A stretch of DNA of 25,331 bases from M55B112 sp040880545 (GCA_040880545.1 JBBDIE010000096.1:1-25331), one strand, 5' to 3'. Counted from the stretch's first letter, positions 1 through 9,381 are shown. The notes: generated by a model from the letters alone, not told the origin. Translations and numbers: made by a program.

Positions 1-3000
1 TTACTTGTTTTCGACCCATCTCCTGGCATTGACAAATGCTTCCACCCAGGGGGTCACTTCATCATTTTTTCTTTCCTCCGGGTAATAACCGCACTGCCAG
101 GGGAAAAATGCCCTTTCAAGGTGGGGCATCATGGCCAGGTGCCGTCCATCCATGGAACATATTGCTGCCACATCGTTGTCCGATCCGTTGGGATTGGCAG
201 GGTAGGAGGAGTGGGAGTATTTGCCGGTCACCTGGTATCCCTCCCGCGCAGGCAGATTGAATCTCCCTTCCCCATGCGCCACCCAGGCACCAAGTTGCAT
301 ACCCGACAAAGTGTTGAACATGACCGATTCGTTTTCGGGTACCGTTACAGTCAGAAAACCTGATTCAAATTTACCTGAAGCATTGTGTTCCATCTTTGGT
401 GCTATTTCTGCTTCTCTGGTTACCAGGTTCAGTTCAACCATCAACTGGCAGCCGTTGCATATACCCAGACTGAGCGTGTCGGTGCGGGCGTAGAACTTTT
501 CCAGTGCAATTCTCGCTTTTTCATTGTATTTGAACGCCCCGGCCCACCCTTTGGCAGAGCCAAGAACATCTGAATTGGAGAAACCACCCACGAAGACGAT
601 GAAATTAAGATCTTCCAGTGTTTCCCTTCCCGCGATCAGGTCGGTCATATGCACATCTTTCACATCAAACCCGGCCAGATACATCAAATAGGCCATCTCC
701 CTGTCGCCATTGACCCCTTTTTCCCTGATAATGGCTGCCTTCACTCCCGTTTTAGCTCTTCTGCCCGGGTCAATTCCCAAGGATTTGCAGCTCCCACTGA
801 AATCTCCCAGGTTGAATTTCAGCCCATGTTTTTTGTATGATTCAAATCTTTCCAGTGCAAGTTTATCTCCAGATTGCCTGCGATCCAGCAGGTAGGAGGT
901 GCGGAACCAGGTATCCCGCAGCATATTTATATCCAGTTTCCGGGTTTTTTCGTTGGTGTACAGGGTAAGTTCCCTTCCATCTGAGGGCCGTCCAAGGACT
1001 GTATGTTTGACACGCTCTTTTTCAAGGATGGCGGTTACCTGTGCCCTGTTCTTTACCTGGATTATGATCCCGGGATTTTCGCTGAAGAGGATAGCGGAGG
1101 TAGGCGCCCTGAACCCGGTAATATCCACTTCCAATCCCCCGGTTTCATTGGCAAAACACATCTCCAGCAGTGCAGTGATCATCCCTCCGGCGGAGATGTC
1201 GTGCCCGGCCATGATCATCCCCTCTTCAATGAGCGATTGAACCAGGTTAAAGGTTTTCACGAAGTATTCCGGATCTTTTACTGTGGGTGCATCGTTGAAC
1301 AGGTACCCGGTCGACTGTCCGAACGCACTTCCTCCCAATTTAAATTCATCACTTGAGAAATCAATATGGATGAGGGAGGTGGATGTATCATTTTTTATTA
1401 CCGGTTCAACGATCTTTTTTATATCGGTAACTTCGCCTGCGGCCGAAATAATAACAGTACCAGGTGCCTGTACAAGCTCGTCACCATATTTCTGTGTCAT
1501 CGACAAGCTGTCTTTACCCGTTGGAATGTTGATTCCCAATGCGATGGCAAAATCGCTGGCTGCTTCAGCTGCCCTGTAGAGGCGTGCATCCTCCCCTTTG
1601 TTTCTGCATGGCCACATCCAGTTGGCCGAGAGGGAAATACTCCTGATTTTCTCCGGCATGGGGGCCCAGATGATATTGGTCAGCGATTCGGCGATGGAGA
1701 GTACACTGCCTGCGGCCGGATCTATGATGCCCGCAACGGGGGCATGACCGATGGCCGTGGCATATCCTTTTATTCCACGGAAATCGAGGGCAACGGCCCC
1801 CAGGTTGTTGAGTGGTAATTGAAGCGCACCTGCACATTGCTGTTTGGCAACTTTCCCCGTTACCGACCTGTCCACCTTGTTGGTGAGCCAGTCTTTACAA
1901 GCCACAGACTCCAACTGCAACATATCTTCAATGTAAGCTTGCAGTTTTGCCGGGTCCGGTTCAAATGATCTGTACTCCTCCTTGACGTTGGTATCCGTCA
2001 TGATGGTTTTTGGGGGCTTGCCAAACATATCGGTCAGCTCCAGGTCCATCGGCTTTTCACCCGTTTTTTTACTTTCAAATACAAAGCGATGGTCTCCTAT
2101 GACCTGCCCGATCACATACAGTGGTGCCCGTTCCCGTTCAGCTATGCGCCGTAGTTCATCGATATCGCCAACCCTGATCACGAGCCCCATCCGTTCCTGC
2201 GACTCATTCCCGATGATCTCTTTGGCCGAAAGTGTGGGATCACCAATGGGTAGCATATCCAGGTCTATTTTCCCCCCGGTTTCTTCAACAAGTTCTGAGA
2301 GACAGTTAAGGTGCCCACCGGCGCCGTGGTCATGAATACTGATAATGGTATTGTTCGCAGATTCTGACAATGCCCTGATGGCGTTAAAAACCCGTTTCTG
2401 CATCTCCGGATTGGCCCGTTGAACGGCATTCAACTCAATGGTATTGTCGAACTGACCTGTATCCACCGATGATACGGCGCCACCGCCCATCCCGATCCGG
2501 TAATTATCTCCACCCAGCAGAACCACGAGATCGCCCTTTTCAGGGGTATCCTTCTGTGCATCTTTCTTCTTTCCGTATCCTATCCCGCCGGCCAGCATGA
2601 TCACCTTATCGAATCCCTGCTTTTTCAGATTCTCCTGGTGCTCGAATGTAAGCAGGCTGCCACAGATCAACGGCTGTCCGAATTTGTTTCCAAAGTCGCT
2701 GGCACCATTGGAGGCCTTAATGAGAATTTCTTCCGGGGTCTGGTACAACCACGGACGTTCCTGCATGTTATGCTCCCATTTCCGGTTTTTATCCAGCCGC
2801 GGGTATGAAGTCATATACACCGCCGTGCCTGCCATGGGTATGGATGCCTTGCCACCGGCGATCCGATCGCGGATCTCCCCGCCCGTTCCTGTGGCTGCCC
2901 CGTTGAATGGCTCAACGGTGGTGGGAAAGTTGTGGGTCTCTGCCTTCAGTGAGAGCACAGTCTCAATCTCTTCGATCCTGAAAAAGTCAGAACGGTCCTG

Positions 3001-3678
3001 GCGTTGTGGTGCAAACTGCTCCGCGACCGGTCCCTGAGCAAATGAACAATTATCTTTGTAGGCCGAAACGATCTTGTTTGGATTGCTGAGGGTGGTCCTT
3101 TTGATCAGTCCGAACAGGGACGACTCCTTCTCTTCTCCATCGATCACAAAGGTTCCGTTGAAGATCTTATGGCGGCAATGTTCCGAATTTACCTGGGCAA
3201 ATCCATACACCTCACTGTCAGTAAGTTTCCTGCCCAGCCTGGTACTGACCGAATCTAAATATTCGATCTCGTCTGGATTGAGTGCCAAGCCTTCCTGTTG
3301 ATTATAAGCGGCTATATCATTGATCCGGAGAACCGGGTCCGGCTTTTTGCTGATCCTGAAAATTTCCTGGTCCAGTCCATCGTATAAACGCTGCAACATG
3401 GGATCATAAGCACTCTCTTTTCCCGAAGCCCTGAAATATTCTTCAATGCGCAGGATCCCCCGGATCCCCATGTTTTGTGTGATCTCAACTGCATTGGTGC
3501 TCCATGGGGTGATCATCTCTCTGCGTGGTCCGACGAAGTAACCTTCGATTCTCTCCTGGCCCGTCATGACAGCGTTTCCAAATGCCCATTCCAGTTTTTT
3601 AATATCCGAATCAGCCAGTTGGCCCGGGGATTCTACTGCAATAAGACTGTCGTTGAGAACGGAGAAGAAGCTTATCAT
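1..3678 (-). CDS. purL: Phosphoribosylformylglycinamidine synthase (large, single-chain PurL)
   Basis: This 1225-residue protein converts FGAR, glutamine and ATP to FGAM in de novo purine synthesis in the cytoplasm. Visible signatures are the N-terminal linker region with VNSEHCRHKIF, the ATP-binding core with KAETHNFPTTVEPFNGAATG and GGEIRDR, and a C-terminal class I glutamine amidotransferase domain. That domain has GICNGCQ (nucleophile Cys1077) and the His/Glu pair in MPHLER (His1186, Glu1188). The length matches the single-chain enzyme of proteobacteria and Bacteroidota (about 1200-1300), not the split PurL/PurQ/PurS type. I place the start at MISFF (3678). An in-frame ATG 30 codons upstream (3768) adds a Cys/Asn/Ser-rich stretch unlike the family and overlaps the predicted promoter. 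The stop codon is at 1-3, so the gene is complete. Confidence 0.96.
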   Translation of the reverse strand: MISFFSVLNDSLIAVESPGQLADSDIKKLEWAFGNAVMTGQERIEGYFVGPRREMITPWSTNAVEITQNMGIRGILRIEEYFRASGKESAYDPMLQRLYDGLDQEIFRISKKPDPVLRINDIAAYNQQEGLALNPDEIEYLDSVSTRLGRKLTDSEVYGFAQVNSEHCRHKIFNGTFVIDGEEKESSLFGLIKRTTLSNPNKIVSAYKDNCSFAQGPVAEQFAPQRQDRSDFFRIEEIETVLSLKAETHNFPTTVEPFNGAATGTGGEIRDRIAGGKASIPMAGTAVYMTSYPRLDKNRKWEHNMQERPWLYQTPEEILIKASNGASDFGNKFGQPLICGSLLTFEHQENLKKQGFDKVIMLAGGIGYGKKKDAQKDTPEKGDLVVLLGGDNYRIGMGGGAVSSVDTGQFDNTIELNAVQRANPEMQKRVFNAIRALSESANNTIISIHDHGAGGHLNCLSELVEETGGKIDLDMLPIGDPTLSAKEIIGNESQERMGLVIRVGDIDELRRIAERERAPLYVIGQVIGDHRFVFESKKTGEKPMDLELTDMFGKPPKTIMTDTNVKEEYRSFEPDPAKLQAYIEDMLQLESVACKDWLTNKVDRSVTGKVAKQQCAGALQLPLNNLGAVALDFRGIKGYATAIGHAPVAGIIDPAAGSVLSIAESLTNIIWAPMPEKIRSISLSANWMWPCRNKGEDARLYRAAEAASDFAIALGINIPTGKDSLSMTQKYGDELVQAPGTVIISAAGEVTDIKKIVEPVIKNDTSTSLIHIDFSSDEFKLGGSAFGQSTGYLFNDAPTVKDPEYFVKTFNLVQSLIEEGMIMAGHDISAGGMITALLEMCFANETGGLEVDITGFRAPTSAILFSENPGIIIQVKNRAQVTAILEKERVKHTVLGRPSDGRELTLYTNEKTRKLDINMLRDTWFRTSYLLDRRQSGDKLALERFESYKKHGLKFNLGDFSGSCKSLGIDPGRRAKTGVKAAIIREKGVNGDREMAYLMYLAGFDVKDVHMTDLIAGRETLEDLNFIVFVGGFSNSDVLGSAKGWAGAFKYNEKARIALEKFYARTDTLSLGICNGCQLMVELNLVTREAEIAPKMEHNASGKFESGFLTVTVPENESVMFNTLSGMQLGAWVAHGEGRFNLPAREGYQVTGKYSHSSYPANPNGSDNDVAAICSMDGRHLAMMPHLERAFFPWQCGYYPEERKNDEVTPWVEAFVNARRWVENK

Positions 3679-3765
3679 AAGTTCAGTTTGTAATAAAAAA
3701 CATCCATTTCTAATTGCGGACCAGTTGTTCGTTGGAGAGGAGTTCTGCCTGACCCTTTTGCACTG

Positions 3766-3773
3766 CAAAGATA
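3766..3773 (-). promoter_or_regulatory. Candidate -7 element for purL
   Basis: Read on the minus strand this is TATCTTTG, a perfect match to the Bacteroidota -7 consensus TAnnTTTG. It would give a leader of about 80 bases before the purL start at 3678. I see no good TTTG at -33, so the call rests on one element. There is no gene between 3679 and 3861. Confidence 0.4.
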
Positions 3774-3861
3774 ATGTTTCGGGAAAGAAATTCCTTGGAA
3801 ATGTTGCAAACAGCTATCACAGTTTATTAACAGCCTGGCCACTGAACTCTATGGACAGCCT

Positions 3862-6123
3862 CTATTTATCTCTTCTGAACAATTTGTTGAGGAATGACCT
3901 TTTTTCCTCGCCGGTTTCTTCTTGACGGATCGAATCATCTGCAAAATTATCCCTATCCCGATCACCGCCAAACAACCGGTTGAATATCCCTTTGATTCCC
4001 TCCTGGCGGAATGGTTCACACTGCATTCCGGCATAGATATATTCAGGATTATCAAAAGCGGTGAGATATTTTTCAGAAAGCCCGGGATCCATTTCAATCC
4101 CTTTTATTACCTGTGCTACAATGGGCAGCGCAAGCACCGATCCTGATCCTGCATCGCTGTAAAAATGGACATCCGGTGTGCCGGCACCAACCCACGTACC
4201 CACTACCAGATCAGGGGTATATGCAATAAACCAGGCATCGGAATAGTTTTGCGAAGTACCTGTCTTGCCTGCCAGTTCCGATTCTATTTTGTATCCTGTC
4301 CTGATCTGCTGCCCTGTTCCCTGTTCAACTACCTGTTGCAAAATGGCTGTTAATATCTGACTTGTTTCCATGGAGAAAATATCTTCAGCTTCCCTGGGTT
4401 CCCTGTTATATAGTACATTCCCATCCGCATCGGTGATCTTATTGATCATGACCAGTTCGTTCATTGATCCGCCATTGGCAAAGGAACTGTACCCTTTTAC
4501 GATCTCGTAGAGGGATAGGTCCAGGGTCCCCAACGCGATGGATGGTGTACTGTCGGCAAAGGGGGGGAAGTGTAACTTATTGCACATTTGCACGATACTG
4601 TCCCTTTTCAATTTAAAATACAGATCCACCGTTGGCAGGTTCATGGAGTGTGTCATGGCATACCAGAAAGCCACGGTACTGTCGGGTGTTGATTTATGAT
4701 CGGCATTTTTTGGTTCCCAATCCTGGTATTCCGGATAGATTCTCTCCTTGTTATCCAGGTAGGTGCAAGGAGAAATACCCGATTCAAGGGCAGTGGCGTA
4801 CAGAAATGGTTTGAATGCCGAAGCGCTTTGCCGGTGCGATAACACCATGTCGAAGGGAAGGTACCTGTAATGATTGCCTCCGATCCAGGTAATCACTTCC
4901 CCGTTTTTTGGATTAGTGATAAGGACGGAAGCATTGAGCATTTTAACGTAGTGCCAGAGACTGTCGAATCTGTTGATATTCTTTTTTTGAATACTGTCCA
5001 GGTCAAATAATATCATCTCCCTTTTTACAGTATCCCGCTCAAAATTTTCGGACCCCTGTTCCTGTTTTTTATACCAGCGTTCCCTGAACATATGCTTCTC
5101 AAGTTGCTGATCAAGGAGTTTTTGCATGCCAGGGAGGTGGTTTTTAACCGCTTCTATACTTTGCCGCTGAATTTTCATATCCAGCGTTGTATAAATTTTC
5201 AGCCCGTCCTTTTCCAGGTTGTATTCCGACTTTCTGCTTACATTAATGGAATCCAGCAGTTTTACAGTTTCCTTTTTAACCTGGTAAACGAAGTACCCTG
5301 CTGGGGCATCCAGGGCCATATTTTCGTAGTCCAGTTCCATGGGTAAATTCTGAAGGCTGTCGGCCATCTCCTGATCCAGGTAACCGCCATTTTCCATCAG
5401 TGCGATTACCAGGTTGCGCCGTTTAACAGAATTTTCCGGGTTGAGATGGGGGTTGAAATGGGTGTTGGCTTTCAGCATACCGATCAATACAGCCGACTCT
5501 TCCACATGCAGTTCCCTGGCAGGTTTGTTGAAGTATCGCTGGGAAGCAGATTCCACGCCGTAGATATTTTCGCCAAATGGAACGGAATTCAGATACAGCA
5601 GTAAGACTTCGTCCTTGGTGTAAACCTCTTCCATCCGGGCGGCGATAAAGAGTTCTTTAATTTTATTTACAGGCATACTTAACGGGCCATAGTCGTTCCG
5701 GCCATACAGGTTTTTGACAAGCTGTTGTGTAATGGTACTGCCACCTCCGCTGCCTCTGTCCATCAGCAGTATACTCCGGAACAGAACCCTGAAATAACTC
5801 CTGGTGTCGTACCCTTTGTGGGTAAAAAAACGCTTGTCCTCCGTGGCGATCAGCGCGTTTATAAGGTGCGCCGGAACTTCGTGATACCGGATGTTTGTCC
5901 GGTTCATGGCAAAGTATTTTCCGATAATGATACTGTCCGCCGAGTATACCAGTGACGCTTCTTCGTTACGGACCTCAAGCAATTCCTCCCTGTCGGGCAG
6001 TGGTCCCGAGATACCAGAAAAGACCAGTAAAAACAGCAGTGCCGTAAATAAAAGTGCCGAAACAGCCAGTCCGGCAGATATTATTAAGGTCCTTTTAAGG
6101 AGTTTCTTTCTGTTTATTTGCAT
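3862..6123 (-). CDS. Class A penicillin-binding protein (PBP1A-type transglycosylase/transpeptidase)
   Basis: A 753-residue bifunctional peptidoglycan synthase that polymerises glycan strands and cross-links stem peptides on the outer face of the inner membrane. A single N-terminal membrane anchor spans about residues 12-36. The GT51 domain shows ATEDKRFF (catalytic Glu95), GGSTITQQLVKN (127-138) and the second acidic site around Glu172 before LLLYLN. The transpeptidase domain shows the active-site SAFK (Ser435-Lys438), SMN (493-495) and KTGTS (from Lys620). Length is normal for PBP1A. I use the ATG at 6123, directly before the basic QINRKK stretch; an in-frame ATG five codons upstream is also possible. 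The C-terminal tail after the catalytic core is basic/acidic and carries two similar motifs, IFNRLFGGD and FLNKLFRRD (see findings). It lies downstream of nothing on its own strand and is followed by purL after a 183-base gap. Confidence 0.93.
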   Translation of the reverse strand: MQINRKKLLKRTLIISAGLAVSALLFTALLFLLVFSGISGPLPDREELLEVRNEEASLVYSADSIIIGKYFAMNRTNIRYHEVPAHLINALIATEDKRFFTHKGYDTRSYFRVLFRSILLMDRGSGGGSTITQQLVKNLYGRNDYGPLSMPVNKIKELFIAARMEEVYTKDEVLLLYLNSVPFGENIYGVESASQRYFNKPARELHVEESAVLIGMLKANTHFNPHLNPENSVKRRNLVIALMENGGYLDQEMADSLQNLPMELDYENMALDAPAGYFVYQVKKETVKLLDSINVSRKSEYNLEKDGLKIYTTLDMKIQRQSIEAVKNHLPGMQKLLDQQLEKHMFRERWYKKQEQGSENFERDTVKREMILFDLDSIQKKNINRFDSLWHYVKMLNASVLITNPKNGEVITWIGGNHYRYLPFDMVLSHRQSASAFKPFLYATALESGISPCTYLDNKERIYPEYQDWEPKNADHKSTPDSTVAFWYAMTHSMNLPTVDLYFKLKRDSIVQMCNKLHFPPFADSTPSIALGTLDLSLYEIVKGYSSFANGGSMNELVMINKITDADGNVLYNREPREAEDIFSMETSQILTAILQQVVEQGTGQQIRTGYKIESELAGKTGTSQNYSDAWFIAYTPDLVVGTWVGAGTPDVHFYSDAGSGSVLALPIVAQVIKGIEMDPGLSEKYLTAFDNPEYIYAGMQCEPFRQEGIKGIFNRLFGGDRDRDNFADDSIRQEETGEEKRSFLNKLFRRDK

Positions 6124-6205
6124 AAAATCAATGTACAATACTTATAACGGTAAGTAATCAAAAGATGTTCTGTCAGCATAGTAAAAAGTGAATGTGGGAA
6201 TAAGG

Positions 6206-6238
6206 TTTGCAGGATTCATTAATTCTCTGTAAATTTTG
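6206..6238 (+). promoter_or_regulatory. Candidate promoter of the superoxide dismutase gene
   Basis: TTTG at 6206-6209 is followed after 20 bases by TAAATTTTG at 6230-6238. This fits the Bacteroidota pattern TTTG-N19-21-TAnnTTTG except for one extra base in the -7 box. It lies 25 bases before the chosen start codon at 6263, and an in-frame ATG at 6236 falls inside it, which argues against that upstream start. Confidence 0.45.
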
Positions 6239-6262
6239 TACGTAAACCAAAACCCGGCAATT

Positions 6263-6838
6263 ATGAAATTCGAACTTCCAACATTACCTTATGCAAATGA
6301 TGCATTGGAGCCTGTGATCAGTAAGAAAACCATAGAGTTTCACTATGGAAAACATCACCAGGCTTATGTGAACAACCTGAATAATCTCATTCCCGGAACC
6401 GAATTTGAAAACACCGACCTGGAGACCATCATCATGAAGGCGGAGGGCGGTATTTTTAACAATGGTGCACAGGTGTGGAACCATACTTTCTATTTCACCT
6501 CCCTATCTCCTGCTCCTGCAAAATCGCCCGGGGGAAAGCTTGGAGAGATGATCGAACGGGATTTTGGATCCATGGACCATTTCAGGGATGATTTTCAGAA
6601 GGCAGCGACCACGCTCTTTGGTTCGGGCTGGGCATGGCTGGTCCTGAATGATTCAGGTACCCTTTCAATCGTCCAGACACCCAACGCAGGGAACCCGATG
6701 CGTGATGGACTGAAGCCACTGATGACAGCCGACGTTTGGGAACATGCTTACTATCTTGATTACCAGAATAAAAGGCCGGAATATCTCAGCAATTTCTGGA
6801 AAGTGCTCGACTGGAAGGTGGTAGAGGAGAGGTTGTAA
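6263..6838 (+). CDS. sodB: Superoxide dismutase, Fe/Mn family
   Basis: A 191-residue cytoplasmic enzyme that dismutates superoxide to oxygen and hydrogen peroxide. The four metal ligands are visible: His27 (FHYGKHH), His74 (VWNHTFY), Asp157 and His161 (DVWEHAYYLDY). Gln70 in GAQVWNH and the absence of the late Gln of Mn-SODs place it with Fe-type or cambialistic enzymes, as found in anaerobic Bacteroidales. The start MKFELPTLPYA is the standard family N-terminus; an ATG nine codons upstream would add a non-conserved leader inside the promoter. It is divergent from the penicillin-binding protein gene and stands 60 bases before the acyl-CoA synthetase gene. The metal used cannot be settled from sequence alone, so the symbol sodB is by similarity. 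Confidence 0.95.
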   Translation: MKFELPTLPYANDALEPVISKKTIEFHYGKHHQAYVNNLNNLIPGTEFENTDLETIIMKAEGGIFNNGAQVWNHTFYFTSLSPAPAKSPGGKLGEMIERDFGSMDHFRDDFQKAATTLFGSGWAWLVLNDSGTLSIVQTPNAGNPMRDGLKPLMTADVWEHAYYLDYQNKRPEYLSNFWKVLDWKVVEERL

Positions 6839-6869
6839 AATCTCACCGGAGTAAAGGGTATTTTTTTTA

Positions 6870-6878
6870 TATCTTTAG
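6870..6878 (+). promoter_or_regulatory. Candidate -7 element for the acyl-CoA synthetase gene
   Basis: TATCTTTAG resembles the Bacteroidota -7 box TAnnTTTG with one mismatch, and lies 20 bases before the start at 6899. No clear -33 element. The gene may instead be read through from the superoxide dismutase. Confidence 0.3.
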
Positions 6879-6898
6879 AAATTAAAAACCAATCGAAC

Positions 6899-8572
6899 AT
6901 GATCCAACAAAACTTCATTCAGCTTTACGAAGACAGCTTCAGGAACTTTTGGGACCTGCCGGCACTGTCAGATTACCAGGGACCTGAGATCACCTATGGT
7001 GAACTTTCAGGCAGGATAGCCAGAACCCACCTCCTCTTCAGGGAGCTTGGGATCAACAAGGGAGATAAAATTGCATTGTTCGGGAAAAACTCTGCCAACT
7101 GGTGTGTGGTGTTTATGGCATCACTGACTTATGGAGCAGTGGTAGTGCCGATCTTGTCCGACTTTAAGTCTGCAGAGGCGACCAACATAATCAATCATTC
7201 AGATTCTGTATTTCTGTTTGCAGATAAATCGATGTTTGCTGATTTGAAGGAGTCTGATATGGAGAAATTAATGGGTACAATTGCCATTGAGGATTTTTCT
7301 GTGGCATCACCAAAGCCTTCAAAGCAGATGAAAGATGCGGTGGAAAAGCTTGATGATATGTTTGCCAAGAAATACCCGGATGGATTTACAAGGGAGCATT
7401 TGAAGTTTCCTGAAGTTTCCAACAGTGACCTGGTGGAGATCAACTACACCTCGGGAACCACAGGATTCAGCAAGGGTGTTATGTTATCGGCCAACAGCCT
7501 GGCAGGAAACATGGTATTTGCCAGGGGCGCCATAGAACTGAATGCCGGTGAGAAGATGCTGGCGGTACTTCCGCTGGCCCATTGCTACGGTTGTGCATTC
7601 GACTTTCTGTTTCCGTTGACAAAGGGGGTGCATGTTACCATTCTGGGTAAGCTTCCCGCAACACCCCTGTTACTGAAAGCATTTGCCGATATCCGGCCCC
7701 ATTTGATCATGTTCATCCCGCTCTTCTTTGAGAAACTTTACAAGAAGAGGCTACTGCCCACCATTTCCAAGGGTACCATGAAGGTACTACTGGCCATACC
7801 GGGGATCAACAATATCCTCTATGGTGCCATCAGGAAAAAGGTGATGGCATCCTTTGGCGGAAGGTTCCGTGAAGCTGTTCTGGGCGGTGCTGCACTAAGT
7901 GCCGATGTGGAAAAGTTCTTTAAGCGGATCAAATTTCCTTTCACTATTGGATACGGGATGACCGAATGCGGGCCATTGATCTCCTATGACGGATGGAAAA
8001 CTTCACGGCCCGGTTCGTCGGGGAAAGTTTTATCCGATATTATGGAGATGAAGATCGACTCATCGGATCCCTACAATGAAGTGGGTGAAATCCTGGTGCG
8101 GGGAGAAAACCTGATGGACGGTTACTACAAAAATGAAGAGGCTACGGCAGCGACCATTGACAAGGATGGCTGGCTGCACACCGGTGACCTGGGTGTGACC
8201 GACGAGCAAGGATACATTTACATCAGGGGCAGAAGCAAAAGTATGTTGCTGGGTCCATCCGGTCAGAATATCTACCCTGAAGAGATTGAGGCGAAACTCA
8301 ACAACCTGCCTTACATTGCCGAATCAGTGGTGTTAATGAACGATGACCACAAGCTTGAGGCACTGGTCTATCCCGATATGGATGCCGCAGAGGCTGATGG
8401 TGTAAAGGATCAGCTGTTGGAGAAGATGGAGGAGAACCGCAGGGAGATCAACAAACATCTGAGGGCCTACGAGGGCATTCTGAAAATACATATTCATGAT
8501 AAGGAGTTTGTAAAAACTCCTAAACGGAGTATCAAGCGGTTTATGTATTCCCTGGATGATGTGAAGAAGTAA
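6899..8572 (+). CDS. AMP-forming acyl-CoA synthetase / long-chain fatty acid-CoA ligase family
   Basis: A 557-residue ANL-superfamily adenylating enzyme expected to activate a fatty or other carboxylic acid with ATP and join it to CoA. Core motifs in order are: the phosphate-binding loop NYTSGTTGFSKGVML (about residues 182-196, with Ser in place of the usual Pro), IGYGMTECGPL (about 350-360), GWLHTGDLG, the hinge IYIRGRSKSMLL, NIYPEEIE, and a C-terminal lysine motif TPKRSIKRF (usual form PRT.TGKI.R). No signal peptide or transmembrane segment is apparent. The start MIQQNFIQLY sits about 20 bases after a promoter-like box. The substrate cannot be read from the sequence; an acyl-acyl carrier protein synthetase or another carboxylate ligase remains possible. 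The gene converges with the DUF4251-like gene. Confidence 0.88.
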   Translation: MIQQNFIQLYEDSFRNFWDLPALSDYQGPEITYGELSGRIARTHLLFRELGINKGDKIALFGKNSANWCVVFMASLTYGAVVVPILSDFKSAEATNIINHSDSVFLFADKSMFADLKESDMEKLMGTIAIEDFSVASPKPSKQMKDAVEKLDDMFAKKYPDGFTREHLKFPEVSNSDLVEINYTSGTTGFSKGVMLSANSLAGNMVFARGAIELNAGEKMLAVLPLAHCYGCAFDFLFPLTKGVHVTILGKLPATPLLLKAFADIRPHLIMFIPLFFEKLYKKRLLPTISKGTMKVLLAIPGINNILYGAIRKKVMASFGGRFREAVLGGAALSADVEKFFKRIKFPFTIGYGMTECGPLISYDGWKTSRPGSSGKVLSDIMEMKIDSSDPYNEVGEILVRGENLMDGYYKNEEATAATIDKDGWLHTGDLGVTDEQGYIYIRGRSKSMLLGPSGQNIYPEEIEAKLNNLPYIAESVVLMNDDHKLEALVYPDMDAAEADGVKDQLLEKMEENRREINKHLRAYEGILKIHIHDKEFVKTPKRSIKRFMYSLDDVKK

Positions 8573-8580
8573 AGGATTTC

Positions 8581-8610
8581 ATTGTTGAATTCGTTACTTC
8601 TATCAACAAT
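8581..8610 (+). repeat. Inverted repeat in a convergent intergenic region
   Basis: ATTGTTGA at 8581-8588 is the exact reverse complement of TCAACAAT at 8603-8610, with a 14-base loop. It starts 9 bases after the acyl-CoA synthetase stop and lies between convergent genes, the right place for a transcription terminator. There is no T-tract after it on either strand and the stem is AT-rich, so termination is only a possibility. Confidence 0.4.
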
Positions 8611-8722
8611 TTCCTCCCTTGGTTTCGGGAAGTTGTCAATACAACTAAAGGTTATTGTAAGCTTCCCTGCCAACTGAGAGGAATCGCCCCATAATCCAGT
8701 ACGAGGCTCTATCATGGGAATG

Positions 8723-9289
8723 TTAGTAAGAAGATCCTTTATACACCCTGCTTGCGGATGGATGAACAAGCCGTCCGGAATACCTGAGGGAACCGGAAAA
8801 GTTACCACTCACCCTGGCCTCGGCCCTTCCGGATGGAGCAATACTGATGGAGACATTATAGGAGCCAAACGAACTTCTCAGGTCATATTGTACACTGTAG
8901 GTGCTGCGTTTTTCATTTTTCGACTGCTCATATCTGGTTACAGGTCCCTCCAGTGTCACACCACCAACTCCATTTCGCCCCAGGTAATAGGGGCTCCCTA
9001 CCTGGATCACTCCATAAACGGAATCAACCATAAGAAAATTGATGGTGGACTGGACCGGGGTACTCTGTCCATAACGGTCAAACAACATATCAGCCTCAAG
9101 AACGAAGGTTGCCGATTTTACCATATTATCCACAAGTAATGCGAAGCGGGCCATTTCTTCCTTTTCAATCCTTGCATTTTCCTCCCTGATCAATTTTCGC
9201 TGCTCCTTTTTGGACAGCCTTCCGGGGTCCTGCGCAGCTGCTCCGGCTGCAATAACTATGATAACCAGTACGAAAACGAATTTTTTCAT
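8723..9289 (-). CDS. Secreted DUF4251-like protein
   Basis: A 188-residue protein of unknown function. It begins MKKFVFVLVIIVIAAGAAAQ, a clear signal peptide with a signal peptidase I-type cleavage site at AAAQ, so it is likely periplasmic. There is no lipobox cysteine. After a charged helix rich in Lys, Glu and Arg (about residues 26-45), the body looks beta-rich, with FVLEADMLFDRYGQ, INFLMVDS, NGVGGVTLEGPVT and a C-terminal SRVYKGSSY. These resemble my memory of the Bacteroidota family DUF4251. I chose the start directly at the signal peptide; an upstream ATG (9319) would place ten residues before it. The gene is divergent from the sulfatase-maturase gene, with an inverted repeat in the shared upstream region. 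Confidence 0.82.
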   Translation of the reverse strand: MKKFVFVLVIIVIAAGAAAQDPGRLSKKEQRKLIREENARIEKEEMARFALLVDNMVKSATFVLEADMLFDRYGQSTPVQSTINFLMVDSVYGVIQVGSPYYLGRNGVGGVTLEGPVTRYEQSKNEKRSTYSVQYDLRSSFGSYNVSISIAPSGRAEARVSGNFSGSLRYSGRLVHPSASRVYKGSSY

Positions 9290-9343
9290 TGTCGGCTCTT
9301 TTTCCAGTGAATATATCAATTTTTATGCCATCCGCAAGTTAAC

Positions 9344-9372
9344 TTCTTCCGGCAGTTTTCCATCCGGAAGGA
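9344..9372 (+). repeat. Inverted repeat in a divergent promoter region, possible operator
   Basis: TTCTTCCGG (9344-9352) and CCGGAAGGA (9364-9372) are complementary over nine positions with one G-T pair, separated by 11 bases. CTTCCGG/CCGGAAG is perfect. It lies 10-35 bases upstream of the promoter elements of the sulfatase-maturase gene and upstream of the divergent DUF4251-like gene. It could be a regulator binding site or a hairpin in a transcript; no regulator is identified. Confidence 0.4.
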
Positions 9373-9381
9373 TCGGGCATG

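Noticed and set aside
3679..3768. PurL starting 30 codons upstream at 3768
   Set aside because: The extension is unlike PurL N-termini, and its first codon coincides with the predicted -7 promoter box.
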